Shown: positions 54,493 to 63,319, numbered from the stretch's first letter. The stretch is 64,000 nt of DNA from CAWBLP01 sp963721065 (GCA_963721065.1 CAVRHO010000005.1:124001-188000), one strand, 5' to 3'. Made by a program: numbers and translations. The notes: generated from the sequence alone by a model not told the origin.

Positions 54493-55626
54493 CTATCCCG
54501 CCAACGGCGCCTGCCACGCATCGTAGCTGTAGACCTGGTCGATCGTATCGCGGATGCGGCCCATGTCGTTGCTGCGTGAAACCGTCTGGATCCGCGCCGT
54601 GCGGTCCTTGCGGGTTTCCTCATAGCGGCGGAACGCAGCGGCGAGCCCGTCGGCATCCACCCCTTCCAGGCAGCGCGACAAGACAGCCGCGTCCTCGATC
54701 GCCGTCGCGGCGCCTTGCGCCATGTAGGGCGTCATCGGATGGCACGCATCGCCGAGCAGCGTGACGTTGCCGTCGCTCCAGCGCGGCAGGGGTTCGCGGA
54801 CGACAATGGCCCATTTGTGCACGTCCGGGCACGCGTCCAGCACGCCGCGCACGGTCGGGTGGAACCCGGCATAGGCGGCGCGCAGCACCTGCAGGTCGCC
54901 CTTGGCGGACCACGACTCGACGGAGAAGTCGGGCTCCGGCGTGCTGGTGACGAAGTACACTTCATCGCGACGCGGATTGATGTAGTAGATCACGATGTGG
55001 CGGTCCGGGCCCCACCACTTCGCCGCATCGTCGATCTGCACGCCACCCAGCAGGCGGGCGGGAAAGGTGGTGCGATAGGCGACGCGGCCGGTGAACTGCG
55101 GCGCCTGCCGTCCGAACAGCGTCTCGCGCACCACCGAGTGCACGCCATCCGCGCCGATCACCGCATCCGCCGCAGCGTGACTGCCATCGGCGAAGGCCAG
55201 CCGCACCGACCCGCCGTGCTGTTCCAGGCCGACCAGCCTGCGACCGCGGGATATGATTTCGTCCGGAACGACACTTGCCAGCGCCGCGTGCAGGTCACCG
55301 CGGTGCAGCAGCAGGTAGGGCGCGCCGTAGCGGGCCTCGCTTCGGCTGCCCATCGGGCGTTCCCACAGCAGCGTGCCGCTGTCATGCGCGCGGTTCAGCG
55401 AGGCGCTGGCCTGGAAGCCGTGGTCGCGCAGGCGCTGCTCCAGCCCGAGCACGCGGAGCACCTTCATGGCGTTGGGGCTCTGCTGGATGCCGGCGCCGAT
55501 GCGGGCGAAGCGCTGCGCCTGTTCGTAGATGCGCACGTCGATGCCGACACGCCGCAGGCACGCCGCGGCGGCAAGCCCGCCGATGCCCGCACCGACGATT
55601 GCGACGGATGGAACCTTGGCCGGCAT
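54493..55626 (-). CDS. FAD-dependent aromatic monooxygenase, NicC-like, paralogue 1
   Basis: The 377-residue flavoprotein has VAIVGAGIGGLAAAACLRRVG (FAD dinucleotide loop), HRGDLHAAL, VIGADGVHSVVRE (DG motif) and GDACHPMTPYMAQGAATAIEDAA, the second FAD-ribityl motif of class A hydroxylases. Blocks AKWWGPDRHIVIYYINPRRDE and LPRWSDGNVTLLGD resemble 6-hydroxynicotinate 3-monooxygenase. It is 19 bp downstream of a close paralogue on the same strand. It differs from that paralogue near the C-terminus (IDQVYSYDAW against DWVYGYDAW). Probable substrate: a hydroxylated aromatic or N-heteroaromatic acid. Confidence 0.87.
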   Translation of the reverse strand: MPAKVPSVAIVGAGIGGLAAAACLRRVGIDVRIYEQAQRFARIGAGIQQSPNAMKVLRVLGLEQRLRDHGFQASASLNRAHDSGTLLWERPMGSRSEARYGAPYLLLHRGDLHAALASVVPDEIISRGRRLVGLEQHGGSVRLAFADGSHAAADAVIGADGVHSVVRETLFGRQAPQFTGRVAYRTTFPARLLGGVQIDDAAKWWGPDRHIVIYYINPRRDEVYFVTSTPEPDFSVESWSAKGDLQVLRAAYAGFHPTVRGVLDACPDVHKWAIVVREPLPRWSDGNVTLLGDACHPMTPYMAQGAATAIEDAAVLSRCLEGVDADGLAAAFRRYEETRKDRTARIQTVSRSNDMGRIRDTIDQVYSYDAWQAPLAG

Positions 55627-55644
55627 CTGCGCCTCCGCCCCGTT

Positions 55645-56790
55645 TCAGGCCATGCTGTCATCGGCCAGAGGTTCGGTCCAGGCGTCGTAGCCGTACACCC
55701 AGTCCTGGCTGGTGGCGCCGCGCAGCCAGGTGTTCTGCGCCGATGTCCGCTGGATCTGCGCGGTGCGCGGCCGGCGCGAGTTCTCATAGCGGCGCAGCGC
55801 CGCCGGGATGCCGTCCGCATCGACGCCGTCCAGGCAGCGCGACAGCACCGCGGCATCCTCGATCGCGGTGGCGGCGCCCTGCGCCATGTAGGGCGTCATC
55901 GGGTGGCAGGCGTCGCCCATCAGCGTGACGTTGCCGTCACTCCAGCGCGGCAGCGGCTCACGCACCACGATGGCCCATTTGTGCACGTCGGGGCAGGCGT
56001 CCAGCAGGGCGCGCACGCGGGGATGGAAGCCGGCATAGGCGGCCCGCAGTTCGTCCAGGTTGCCCTTGGCGGACCAGGATTCCACCGAGAAATCCGGCTC
56101 CGGCGTGCTGGTGACGAAGTAGATCTCGTCGCGCCGCGGGTTGACGAAGTAGTGCACGATATGGCGGTCCGGTCCCCACCATTTGGCGCAGGAATCCATT
56201 TCCAGCCCGTTCAGCCGTGCCGCCGGGAACACGGTGCGATAGGCGACGCGGCCGGTGAACTGCAGGGTATCCGGGCCGAACAGCGTTTCCCGCACCACCG
56301 AATGCACGCCGTCCGCGCCGATCACCGCGTCGGCCCCGGCCTGGGTGCCGTCGGCGAATCGCAGCGTGGCGCGGCGGCCGTTCAATTCCAGGCCGACCAG
56401 CTTGCGGTCGCGGTGCACGATCGCCGCCGGCACCAGGTCCGCCAGCGCGGCATGGAGGTCGCCGCGGTGCAGCAGGAAGTACGGTGCACCGTACCGCGCC
56501 TCCATGGCCGAGCCCTGAGGCTGGGTGTTGGTGATCGCGCCGGTATCGTGATCGCGGCTCAGATTCGCGTCGGGCCGGAAGGCGATGGCGCGCAGCCGCG
56601 GCTCCAGGCCAAGCGCACGCAGCACCTTCACCGCGTTGGGGCTTTGCTGGATGCCGGCGCCCAGGCGGGTGAAGCGCTGCGCCTGCTCATACACCTGCAC
56701 GTCGATGCCGATACGGCGCAGGCAGGCGGCGGCGGTCAGGCCGCCGATGCCGGCACCGATGATGGCGACGGTTGGGGCGCGTCGTGACAT
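55645..56790 (-). CDS. FAD-dependent aromatic monooxygenase, NicC-like, paralogue 2
   Basis: The 381-residue protein has the same plan as its neighbour: TVAIIGAGIGGLTAAACLRRIG, VIGADGVHSVVRE, GDACHPMTPYMAQGAATAIED and the C-terminal DWVYGYDAWTEPL, which matches NicC more closely. ATG 56790 follows GGAGGGGAA. The second halves of the two genes are strongly alike at the DNA level, so they arose by tandem duplication. It is divergent from parA, with 214 bp between starts. No aromatic-degradation partners (such as maleate/fumarate enzymes) are in the window. Confidence 0.88.
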   Translation of the reverse strand: MSRRAPTVAIIGAGIGGLTAAACLRRIGIDVQVYEQAQRFTRLGAGIQQSPNAVKVLRALGLEPRLRAIAFRPDANLSRDHDTGAITNTQPQGSAMEARYGAPYFLLHRGDLHAALADLVPAAIVHRDRKLVGLELNGRRATLRFADGTQAGADAVIGADGVHSVVRETLFGPDTLQFTGRVAYRTVFPAARLNGLEMDSCAKWWGPDRHIVHYFVNPRRDEIYFVTSTPEPDFSVESWSAKGNLDELRAAYAGFHPRVRALLDACPDVHKWAIVVREPLPRWSDGNVTLMGDACHPMTPYMAQGAATAIEDAAVLSRCLDGVDADGIPAALRRYENSRRPRTAQIQRTSAQNTWLRGATSQDWVYGYDAWTEPLADDSMA

Positions 56791-57004
56791 TTCCCCTCCA
56801 TGTGACACCGATCCTCCCGGGAGGCCCGCATACCGCGCCGGCTGCCCGAAGCAGCCGTTCCCGCCCGGCCGGATCAGCCGCTTAACATGCCGGACGCGGC
56901 AGTGTATCCCTCCGCTCGCCGCCCGGCAGCAACCGCAGCCCGGTGGCGCAAGCGTTTTGGCCCTGCCACACTGGGGCTGTTTTCCTCCAGCCGCCGGATA
57001 TGCC

Positions 57005-57838
57005 GTGCCAAGCGGGACCGCCAAGCCAGCAACGCCCCATCGCGTTCGCATCATCGCCGTGGCCAACCAGAAGGGTGGGGTGGGCAAGACCACCACGGCG
57101 GTGAATCTCGCCACGGCACTGGCGGCCAAGGGCGAGCCGGTGCTGCTGATCGACCTTGACCCGCAGGGCAACGCCTCGATGGGCTTCGGCTTCACCCGCG
57201 ATGCCAAGACCCGCGGCGCCTACCACCTGCTGTCCGGTGACGCGTCGCTGGCCGACGCCACGCACCAGACCTTCGTGCCCAACCTGACGCTGATTCCCTC
57301 CGACATCGACCTGGCCGGGGCGGAGGTGGAGCTGGTGGGCGAGCAGCGCCGCGAATTCCGGCTGCGGGACGCGCTGGCGCCGCTGCGCGGCAACGGCCAG
57401 GGCGGCTTCGTGATCATCGACTGCCCGCCCAGCCTGGGCCTGCTGACGCTGAACGCGCTGGTGGCGGCGCATTCGGTGATGGTGCCGCTGCAGTGCGAAT
57501 TCTATGCGTTGTCCGGAATCGGTGCACTGATGCATACGGTGGATATGATCCGGCGTCGCCTCAATCCCGGTCTGCGTGTGGAAGGAATCGTGCTGACCAT
57601 GCACGACCGCCGTCAGAGCCTGTCCGAGCTGGTCGCCGAAGACGCCCGCGGCGTATTCGGCGACATGGTGTATTCCACGGTGATCCCCCGCAACGTCCGG
57701 GTGTCTGAGGCGCCGAGCCACGGCAAGCCGGTGCTGCTGTATGATTTCCGCTCGCCGGGGGCGCAGGCCTATGTGCGCCTGGCCGCCGAGATGCTGGAAC
57801 GCCAGCGCGGCCCGGCCTCCACCGGACCCGCATCATGA
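57005..57838 (+). CDS. parA: Chromosome/plasmid partitioning ATPase ParA
   Basis: The 277-residue deviant Walker ATPase has IIAVANQKGGVGKTTTAVNLATAL with P-loop residues 23-30 (KGGVGKTT), VLLIDLDPQGNAS, and FVIIDCPPSLGLLTLNAL. ATP-bound dimers bind DNA non-specifically and drive ParB-parS complexes. The start is a GTG at 57005; the ribosome site is weak. The stop overlaps parB (ATGA). In many alphaproteobacteria gidA/gidB lie upstream; here divergent monooxygenases do. Confidence 0.92.
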   Translation: MPSGTAKPATPHRVRIIAVANQKGGVGKTTTAVNLATALAAKGEPVLLIDLDPQGNASMGFGFTRDAKTRGAYHLLSGDASLADATHQTFVPNLTLIPSDIDLAGAEVELVGEQRREFRLRDALAPLRGNGQGGFVIIDCPPSLGLLTLNALVAAHSVMVPLQCEFYALSGIGALMHTVDMIRRRLNPGLRVEGIVLTMHDRRQSLSELVAEDARGVFGDMVYSTVIPRNVRVSEAPSHGKPVLLYDFRSPGAQAYVRLAAEMLERQRGPASTGPAS

Positions 57839-58705
57839 GCGCCCGCCCGCAGGAGCGCCGGCTCGGCCGCGGCCTGGCGTCGCTGCTGGGGGATATCACG
57901 CCCAGCCGGGAGAACCCCGCCGCCGGCAGCATCCGGCACCTGGCGCTGGACCAGTTGGAGGTGAACCCGTTCCAGCCGCGCACCCGCATCGACGAGGGGG
58001 CGCTGGCGGAACTGGCCGAACTCGATTCGCGCCTATGGGATCGTGCAGCCGCTGCTGGCGCGGCCCAACCCGGACGCGCCGGAGCGCTACCACATCGTCG
58101 CCGGCGAGCGGCGGTGGCGTGCCGCGGCGCTGGCCGGGCTGCAGGAAGTGCCGGTGCTGGTGCAGGAACTGTCGGACGCCGACGCCGCCGCGGTGGCGCT
58201 GGTGGAGAACCTGCAGCGCGAGGACCTGAACGCGATCGAAGAGGCCGAGGGCTACGACCGCCTGCTGACCGAGTTCAGCATGACGCAGGAGACCCTGGCC
58301 AAGGCCGTGGGCAAGTCCCGCAGCCATGTCACCAATGCGCTTCGGTTGCTGAACCTGCCGGAAAGTGTGCAGGTGGAGGTCCGGCAGGGAAGCTTAAGCT
58401 TCGGCCATGCCCGCGCCATGCTCAGCCACCCGGACCCGGCCTCCCTGCTGCCGGCCGTGCTGGGAAAGCAGCTCAACGTGCGGCAGACCGAGGCGCTGGC
58501 CACCCGACCGCCACGCAAGCCAGCCCGGGCGGCCGCCACCGATACCGGCCGGACCGCCGACACCGCCAGCCTGGAACGCCGGCTGACCGAGGCGCTGGGC
58601 TACAAGGTGGAGGTGGTGATGGAACGGGGGCCCGGCGGCTCGGTGCGGATCCATTTCGAGGACCTGCACCAACTGGGCGAGCTGACGGAGCGGCTGGCGG
58701 GGTAA
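57835..58705 (+). CDS. parB: Chromosome partitioning protein ParB, frameshifted
   Basis: The N-terminus in frame from 57835 reads RRLGRGLASLLGD and LALDQLEVNPFQPRTRIDEGALAELAE, the usual ParB start. At 58021 an extra C throws the frame; without it the sequence continues SIRAYGIVQPLLARP, then YHIVAGERRWRAA (CTP/parS-binding GERR box), VALVENLQREDLNAIEEAEGY, and a helix-turn-helix TQETLAKAVGKSRSHVTNALRLL. The corrected product is 289 residues, a normal chromosomal ParB length; 871 bp is one more than a multiple of three. Because ParB is normally kept intact, this is best read as a sequence error. No parS was recognised in the window. Confidence 0.9.
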
Positions 58706-58791
58706 CCGGGGCAGCGGCCTGCCGCCCCGATTCGCGCGTCCGGCCGGCAGTGCGACCCGGGACGGTCCGGCAGTGGCCCGGGACGTCCGGC

Positions 58792-59355
58792 CTAGAGGCT
58801 TGCCTGGGACTGCTCGCGCAACTGTCGGGCGCGCGCCAGCACCTTGTTCTCGATATCGCCGACGGTCAGCTTGCTGACCGGCGCATCCACCCAGTGCCCG
58901 TCCTGCATGACCTGGCGGAAGATGCTGATGCGGACACCGTCGCTGCGCAGCTCCCGCCCCAGGATATAGGCGGTGGCCTTGAACCGCTCATCCGGGGAGC
59001 TGGGCGGGGTGTACCAGTCGGTGATGATCACGCCGCCGAACGGGTCGGCCGAAGCGAGCGGCATGAAACTGAGCGTGTCCAGGGCGCCGCGCCACAGATA
59101 GGCGTTGACGCCAAGCGCCGCGCTGCTGCCGGTTCCGTTTTCCGGTTTTCCCTTGCCGAAGATGTCGCCCAGCAGCCCGTTGGTGCTGTTGGACAGGCTG
59201 CCGTACTGGTCGCCTTTGTCCGCAATGTAGTTCGGCGGGGTCGGATTGGGCTTGACGGATATACCGGAGCAGGCAGCCAGCGGCGCTGCCGCAGCCAGTA
59301 GCAGTGCCATACGAACCGGATTCACATGCATGTGCGCCCACCAGGGAGAATTCAT
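58792..59355 (-). CDS. DUF3576 lipoprotein
   Basis: The 187-residue protein has ALLLAAAAPLAAC as a lipoprotein signal (lipobox LAAC). The DUF3576 body follows: NAYLWRGALDTLSFMPLASADPFGGVIITDWYTPPSSPDERFKATAYILGRELRSDGVRISIFRQ. The family is alphaproteobacterial and of unknown role at the cell envelope. ATG 59355 follows AAGGAG at 8 nt, which settles the start against 59442. It is convergent with parB. Confidence 0.9.
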   Translation of the reverse strand: MNSPWWAHMHVNPVRMALLLAAAAPLAACSGISVKPNPTPPNYIADKGDQYGSLSNSTNGLLGDIFGKGKPENGTGSSAALGVNAYLWRGALDTLSFMPLASADPFGGVIITDWYTPPSSPDERFKATAYILGRELRSDGVRISIFRQVMQDGHWVDAPVSKLTVGDIENKVLARARQLREQSQASL

Positions 59356-59497
59356 CGGTGGCTCCTTAGCCGGTCCATTGTCGATCGCCAAGTGGTGACG
59401 TTCCAGGCAGATGCCTGCGATACGGGCTGGGGATGGCAGCACCCCGTTCGGCCTGTGCGGAGCCAGGACCCGCCCTTGCCCCGCGATGGACGAACCG

Positions 59498-59528
59498 AAA
59501 AAAAGCGGCGGGGAGGGTTCCCCGCCGC
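59498..59528 (-). terminator. Rho-independent terminator of porin 1
   Basis: On the minus strand a 9-bp GC stem (GCGGCGGGG/CCCCGCCGC) with a 6-nt loop is followed by seven T (A-run at 59498-59504 on the plus strand). It begins 27 bp after the porin stop. Confidence 0.88.
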
Positions 59529-59555
59529 CAGGTGAGTCCAGGTCGGGTCGATCGA

Positions 59556-61025
59556 TTACCAGGCGAGGTTGGCGCCGAGCAGGAAGCCCTGCGACCGGAC
59601 GTCGTTGTAGCCGTTGTTGAAGTTGGCGGCCTGGCCCGTGAGGAAGTTGTAGCCGCCCTGGTGGCGGGTGCCGTAGGCGTAGTCGGCGAATGCCGTCAGG
59701 CCGGGCGCCACCGAGTAGGTTGCCGCGGCGTAGATGACATTGGAGTGCCGCTGCGAGATGCCGGTCAGCCGGATATCGCCCTGCGAGTTGTACTGGGAGT
59801 AGAGGGCACCGATAGTGTACGGGCCGTTGGCATAGCGAACACCGGCGACCCAGCCCCAGGCATCCGAGCCGCCCGCCGGCTTGAGGCCCAGCGTGCCGTT
59901 GACGGAACCAAACAGGGTGTTACCGAAGACCGATACACCGGCGTATTCGACGTTGATGCCGACCGATCCCAGGCTCAGGCCATCGAACTGGCCGGTGTAG
60001 GTGCTGCCCGCTACGCCGCCGGAAGGCACGCCGCCGGTATAGTTCACGTGACCGCTGCCCATATACACGGCGTAGGCGAACATGCTGGCGCCGGCGAAGT
60101 TGCCGGTGTAGCGCACGCCGACCGCATACTGGTCGCGCTGGCGAGAGCCCGGTGCGCTGAGAGGTGGCTGCGAGTACTGCCCGGTTGAGGACAGCTCGAC
60201 GCAGGTCTGGCCAGAGTTGGCGCTGCTGCAGCTTCCGCCGAACCCGTTGAACCCGTTTGGAGCGTACTGGAAGCCGAAGTCGAAGCCGGCGAACTGCGGC
60301 GACAGGTAAACGGCCTTCAGGTTGCCGTACTCGTTGCCGCTCTGCGCGGCGAACCAGGGGGCCATCCAGCTATTGCTGGGGAAGGCGCTTTCCAGGTCGC
60401 CACCGACGATGGTGCCGGAGGGCGACAGGAACACACCGGTGGTCTTACCGCCGCCGTCGTACACGCCGATCAGTCCGTCGGCCTCGCCGATCCGGATATA
60501 GCCCCAGTTCTGACCTGCCATGTATATGAACGTACGGCGAACATAGACGGTCTGCGTTTCGAGGTAACTCGAACCTCCGGAGCTGGCCGTGGTGTTGGTT
60601 GGATTGCCGAAGTTCTCACGCAGTTCGATCGCGCCACCGTACCGCAGGCCGTTCGCCGCCATCGCGTCCATCGCCGGGTAGAGGCGCATGAACTGGCGGA
60701 AGGTGTACTGGGATAGTTTGTTGCCTGCGTTCGGATAGCCGGCGGGCACTGTATCCAGGTTGGTCCAGGCCGCGGTGAACTCGGTGTTAATGCGCGCATT
60801 CAGGCGGATCACCATGGTGCCCGGCGTCGGGTTGGCGATCGGCCCACGCGTCGGCGTCACGCCCGAGCTGTTGTTGTCGAAGGCCGAGGTGGTCCCGCCG
60901 TTCAACTGGGTCACCAGCTTGCCCTGTGTGGGGGCCGGTTGCGGCGTTTGGGCATAGGCAGCCGAACCGAGCGCCCCGAAGGACATCCCTATGACGGCCG
61001 CGCCAGCCAGTAGTGACTTACGCAT
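59556..61025 (-). CDS. Outer-membrane porin 1
   Basis: The 489-residue protein has signal MRKSLLAGAAVIGMSFGALGSAAYA. The mature start TPQPAPTQGKLVTQLNGG is shared with porin 2. A long beta-rich series of alternating aromatic/polar segments follows, with YVRRTFIYMAGQNWGYIRIG, DGLIGVYDGGGKTTGVFLSP and GGDL, and the C-terminal LGANLAW ending in the aromatic residue typical of outer-membrane barrels. It should form a general diffusion pore. Ribosome site GAGGAGGATGAG; a hairpin lies just upstream in the 5' UTR. The frame is intact and serves as reference for the shifts in porin 2. Confidence 0.88.
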   Translation of the reverse strand: MRKSLLAGAAVIGMSFGALGSAAYAQTPQPAPTQGKLVTQLNGGTTSAFDNNSSGVTPTRGPIANPTPGTMVIRLNARINTEFTAAWTNLDTVPAGYPNAGNKLSQYTFRQFMRLYPAMDAMAANGLRYGGAIELRENFGNPTNTTASSGGSSYLETQTVYVRRTFIYMAGQNWGYIRIGEADGLIGVYDGGGKTTGVFLSPSGTIVGGDLESAFPSNSWMAPWFAAQSGNEYGNLKAVYLSPQFAGFDFGFQYAPNGFNGFGGSCSSANSGQTCVELSSTGQYSQPPLSAPGSRQRDQYAVGVRYTGNFAGASMFAYAVYMGSGHVNYTGGVPSGGVAGSTYTGQFDGLSLGSVGINVEYAGVSVFGNTLFGSVNGTLGLKPAGGSDAWGWVAGVRYANGPYTIGALYSQYNSQGDIRLTGISQRHSNVIYAAATYSVAPGLTAFADYAYGTRHQGGYNFLTGQAANFNNGYNDVRSQGFLLGANLAW

Positions 61026-61041
61026 CTCATCCTCCTCATGA

Positions 61042-61060
61042 CGTCAGGAGAAACCTGACG
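61042..61060 (-). promoter_or_regulatory. 5' UTR hairpin before porin 1
   Basis: CGTCAGG-TTTCT-CCTGACG (minus strand) forms a 7-bp stem with a 5-nt loop about 5 nt upstream of the AGGAGG ribosome site. A positionally equivalent stem of different sequence precedes porin 2, suggesting a conserved structure. Confidence 0.6.
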
Positions 61061-61571
61061 GACTTGATCACTTCCACTGGAGTCGCTGCGCCCCTGGCAG
61101 GCTTTTGGGCAAAGGCGGCGGGAAGTGGACGCCGGATGAGGCGCACTATGGGGGTGACAAGCGCGATGCCGCAACGGCTTCTACGGATTTTGCATGGCAA
61201 TTCGGGGACACTGTTGCTGTTATGCCACTGGTTTTCTGCTCGCGCTGATCCTGCACTGAGGGGACAACCCTGTCAGGAGATGGCGAGGTGCGGTCGCTCG
61301 CGGCGGCGACCGCGCGTGAGCACGGGACCTTCTGCCGCGTCCGCGCTTGTCCGGGCAGCGTGATGGAACAGGTCTGCGGCGTGTCGGGATCGGCGGCGGG
61401 CCTCGCGTCGGCGGCCTGCGGACCAGGTGATGGCGAGGGCGGGGGCGTGAGGTAAGACCCCGCAGGCGATGTCTGTCGGGCTGTCTCTCAGGCGGCGGGT
61501 GGCTGCCCGAGCCTGCGCGCGCGATCCGATCCGGATTGCCGGGACGGTGAAGCCGGGCGCGGGTCCCGACG

Positions 61572-61604
61572 GCAAAAATTTCGCCTGCGATCCGCAGAGG
61601 CGAA
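61572..61604 (-). terminator. Possible orphan intrinsic terminator
   Basis: On the minus strand TTCGC-CT-CTGCG-GAT-CGCAG-GCGAA forms a 10-bp stem with a 2-nt bulge, followed by ATTTTTG. No gene ends here on that strand and porin 2 already has its own terminator 240 bp upstream, so it may end a small untranslated RNA. Confidence 0.4.
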
Positions 61605-61844
61605 CTGCAGACATTCTGTTTTCAGCGCCGCATGGCGCCGATACACGTCATCGGAACCGGCAGAAGCGGCCGACATCTGCCGGTAACGGCGCGCCGCTGT
61701 CATGGCGGCCAAGGACCGGGCCGTTCCGCCGATCCACGCGCACGACATGGATAGCCGTGCCAAGCCCGGGAATGCGGCGAGGAACCCAGCGGGTCCGCAC
61801 CGGCCGCACCGGCGAGGACAAGGTATGCCGGTGACGGCGCGCGC

Positions 61845-61874
61845 AAAAAAAAGCGGCGGGGAAATCCCCGCCGC
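61845..61874 (-). terminator. Rho-independent terminator of porin 2
   Basis: On the minus strand a 9-bp stem GCGGCGGGG/CCCCGCCGC with a 4-nt ATTT loop is followed by eight T (A-run at 61845-61852 on the plus strand). The stem is identical to that of the porin 1 terminator. Confidence 0.9.
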
Positions 61875-61903
61875 CAAAACGTCATCGCATCGGAGTGCCT
61901 GGA

Positions 61904-63319
61904 TTACCAGCCCAGGTTGACGCCGACGTCGAAGCCCTGAGAGTGAATGGTGTTGTGGTTGGGGCCATAAGGATTGCCGCGTCCACGAAGTCGTAGCCAC
62001 CCTGGTGCTTCGACCCATAGGCATAATCGGCAAACAGAGTCATGCCGGGAGCCAGCGAATAGGTCGCCGCCGCGTAGATGACGTTCGCATGACGCTGGGA
62101 AAAGCCCGTCAGGTTGATGTCGCCCTGCAGAGTTGTACTGGGTGTAGAGGGCGCCGATCGTGTAGGGGCCGTTGGCGTATTTCACGCCGGCACCCCAGCC
62201 GATCGCGTCCGGAGCACCCGACGGCTTCAGACCCAGCGTGCCGTTGACCGCACCGAACAACACGTTGCCGAACACCGACACGCCGGCATACTCGACGTTG
62301 GCACCGAACATGCCGATGCTCAGATTTTCGAACTGGCCCGAGAAGGTGCCGCCGGTCGCCGGGTTGGCAACCGGTGCGCCGTTATAGTTGACGTGGCCGC
62401 TGCCCTCGTAGATCGCATAGGCGAACATCTTGGCGCCACCGAACGCACCGGTGTAGCGCGCGCCAACCGCGTACTGATTCCTCGCACGCGAGCCAGGATA
62501 TCCAGCACCATTGAGCGGGTTGGTCGTCGAAGACAGGCGGGCGCCCGACGCATAACCGTTGAACGAGTTCGGCTGGTACTGCAGGCCGAAGTCGAAGCCG
62601 GCGAACTGCGGCGACAGGTAAACGATCTTCGTGGGAACGTATTCGTTGCCGCTCTGCGCACCGAAATACGGGACCATCCAGGGGTAGCGGCCCTCGCTTG
62701 CGCCCTGCAGGTCGCCGCCGACGATGGTGCCGGTCGGCGACAGGAACACGCCGGTGGTCTTGCCGCCGCCGTCGTACACGCCGATCAGGCCGTCCGCCGA
62801 ACCGATGCGCACATAGCCCCAGTTATCGCCGGCCACATAGACGAAGCTGCGGCGAACGAAGACGGTCCGCGTCGTGCTGTAGCTGGAGCCACCGGAGCTG
62901 CTGGTGGTGCCGACGATGCTGCCGTCATTTTCGCGCAGTTCGATCGCGCCACCGTAACGCAGGCCATTGGCGGCCATCGCGTCCATCGCCGGATACAAGC
63001 GCATGTACTGGCGAATACCGAACGGCTGATACTTGTTTGTCGCGCTCTGTTCCGTATCGCCCCAGCTGAACGTCATGTCGGTCATGACGCGCGCGTTCAG
63101 GCGGATCACCATCGTCCCGGGCGTCGGGTTGGCGATCGGTCCACGCAGTGCCTTCGGCCCGGCGCTGTTGTTATCGAACGCCGAAGTACGACCCCCATTG
63201 AGCTGGGTAACCAGCTTCCCCTGGGTGGGCGCCGGCGGAACCGCCTGGGCGCTGGCCACGCCCGACATCCCGAAGGACACCGCGGCGATAGCTGCGCCAG
63301 CCAATAGTGACTTTCGCAT
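61904..63319 (-). CDS. Outer-membrane porin 2, with two compensating frameshifts
   Basis: A paralogue of porin 1 (about 471 residues): signal MRKSLLAGAAIAAVSFGMSGVASA, then QGKLVTQLNGG, IVGGDLQGA, FGAQSGNEY and the aromatic C-terminal GVNLGW. After YTQYNS the raw frame leaves homology for about 45 residues and then returns. An extra A at 62129 (porin 1 has CTGCGAG where this has CTGCAGAG) and a missing base near 61980 account for it. In the other frame the lost part reads QGDINLTGFSQRHANVIY and AAATYSLAPGMTLFADYAYG, matching porin 1. ATG 63319 follows AGGAGGATGAA. The gene is probably intact in the organism. Confidence 0.87.
   Translation of the reverse strand: MRKSLLAGAAIAAVSFGMSGVASAQAVPPAPTQGKLVTQLNGGRTSAFDNNSAGPKALRGPIANPTPGTMVIRLNARVMTDMTFSWGDTEQSATNKYQPFGIRQYMRLYPAMDAMAANGLRYGGAIELRENDGSIVGTTSSSGGSSYSTTRTVFVRRSFVYVAGDNWGYVRIGSADGLIGVYDGGGKTTGVFLSPTGTIVGGDLQGASEGRYPWMVPYFGAQSGNEYVPTKIVYLSPQFAGFDFGLQYQPNSFNGYASGARLSSTTNPLNGAGYPGSRARNQYAVGARYTGAFGGAKMFAYAIYEGSGHVNYNGAPVANPATGGTFSGQFENLSIGMFGANVEYAGVSVFGNVLFGAVNGTLGLKPSGAPDAIGWGAGVKYANGPYTIGALYTQYNSAGRHQPDGLFPASCERHLRGGDLFAGSRHDSVCRLCLWVEAPGWLRLRGRGNPYGPNHNTIHSQGFDVGVNLGW

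Larger units (their letters stand above)
61061..61903. other. Long intergenic region between the two porin genes
   Basis: These 843 bp hold no supported coding gene; short frames on both strands lack family features or ribosome sites. Recognised content is the terminator of porin 2 (61845-61874), a possible separate terminator (61572-61604), and presumably the porin 1 promoter on the minus strand above 61061, whose boxes I could not identify. Confidence 0.5.

Noticed and set aside
54715..56787. Plus-strand open frame of 690 codons with internal repetition
   Set aside because: Its internal repeat only mirrors the tandem duplicated monooxygenases on the other strand.
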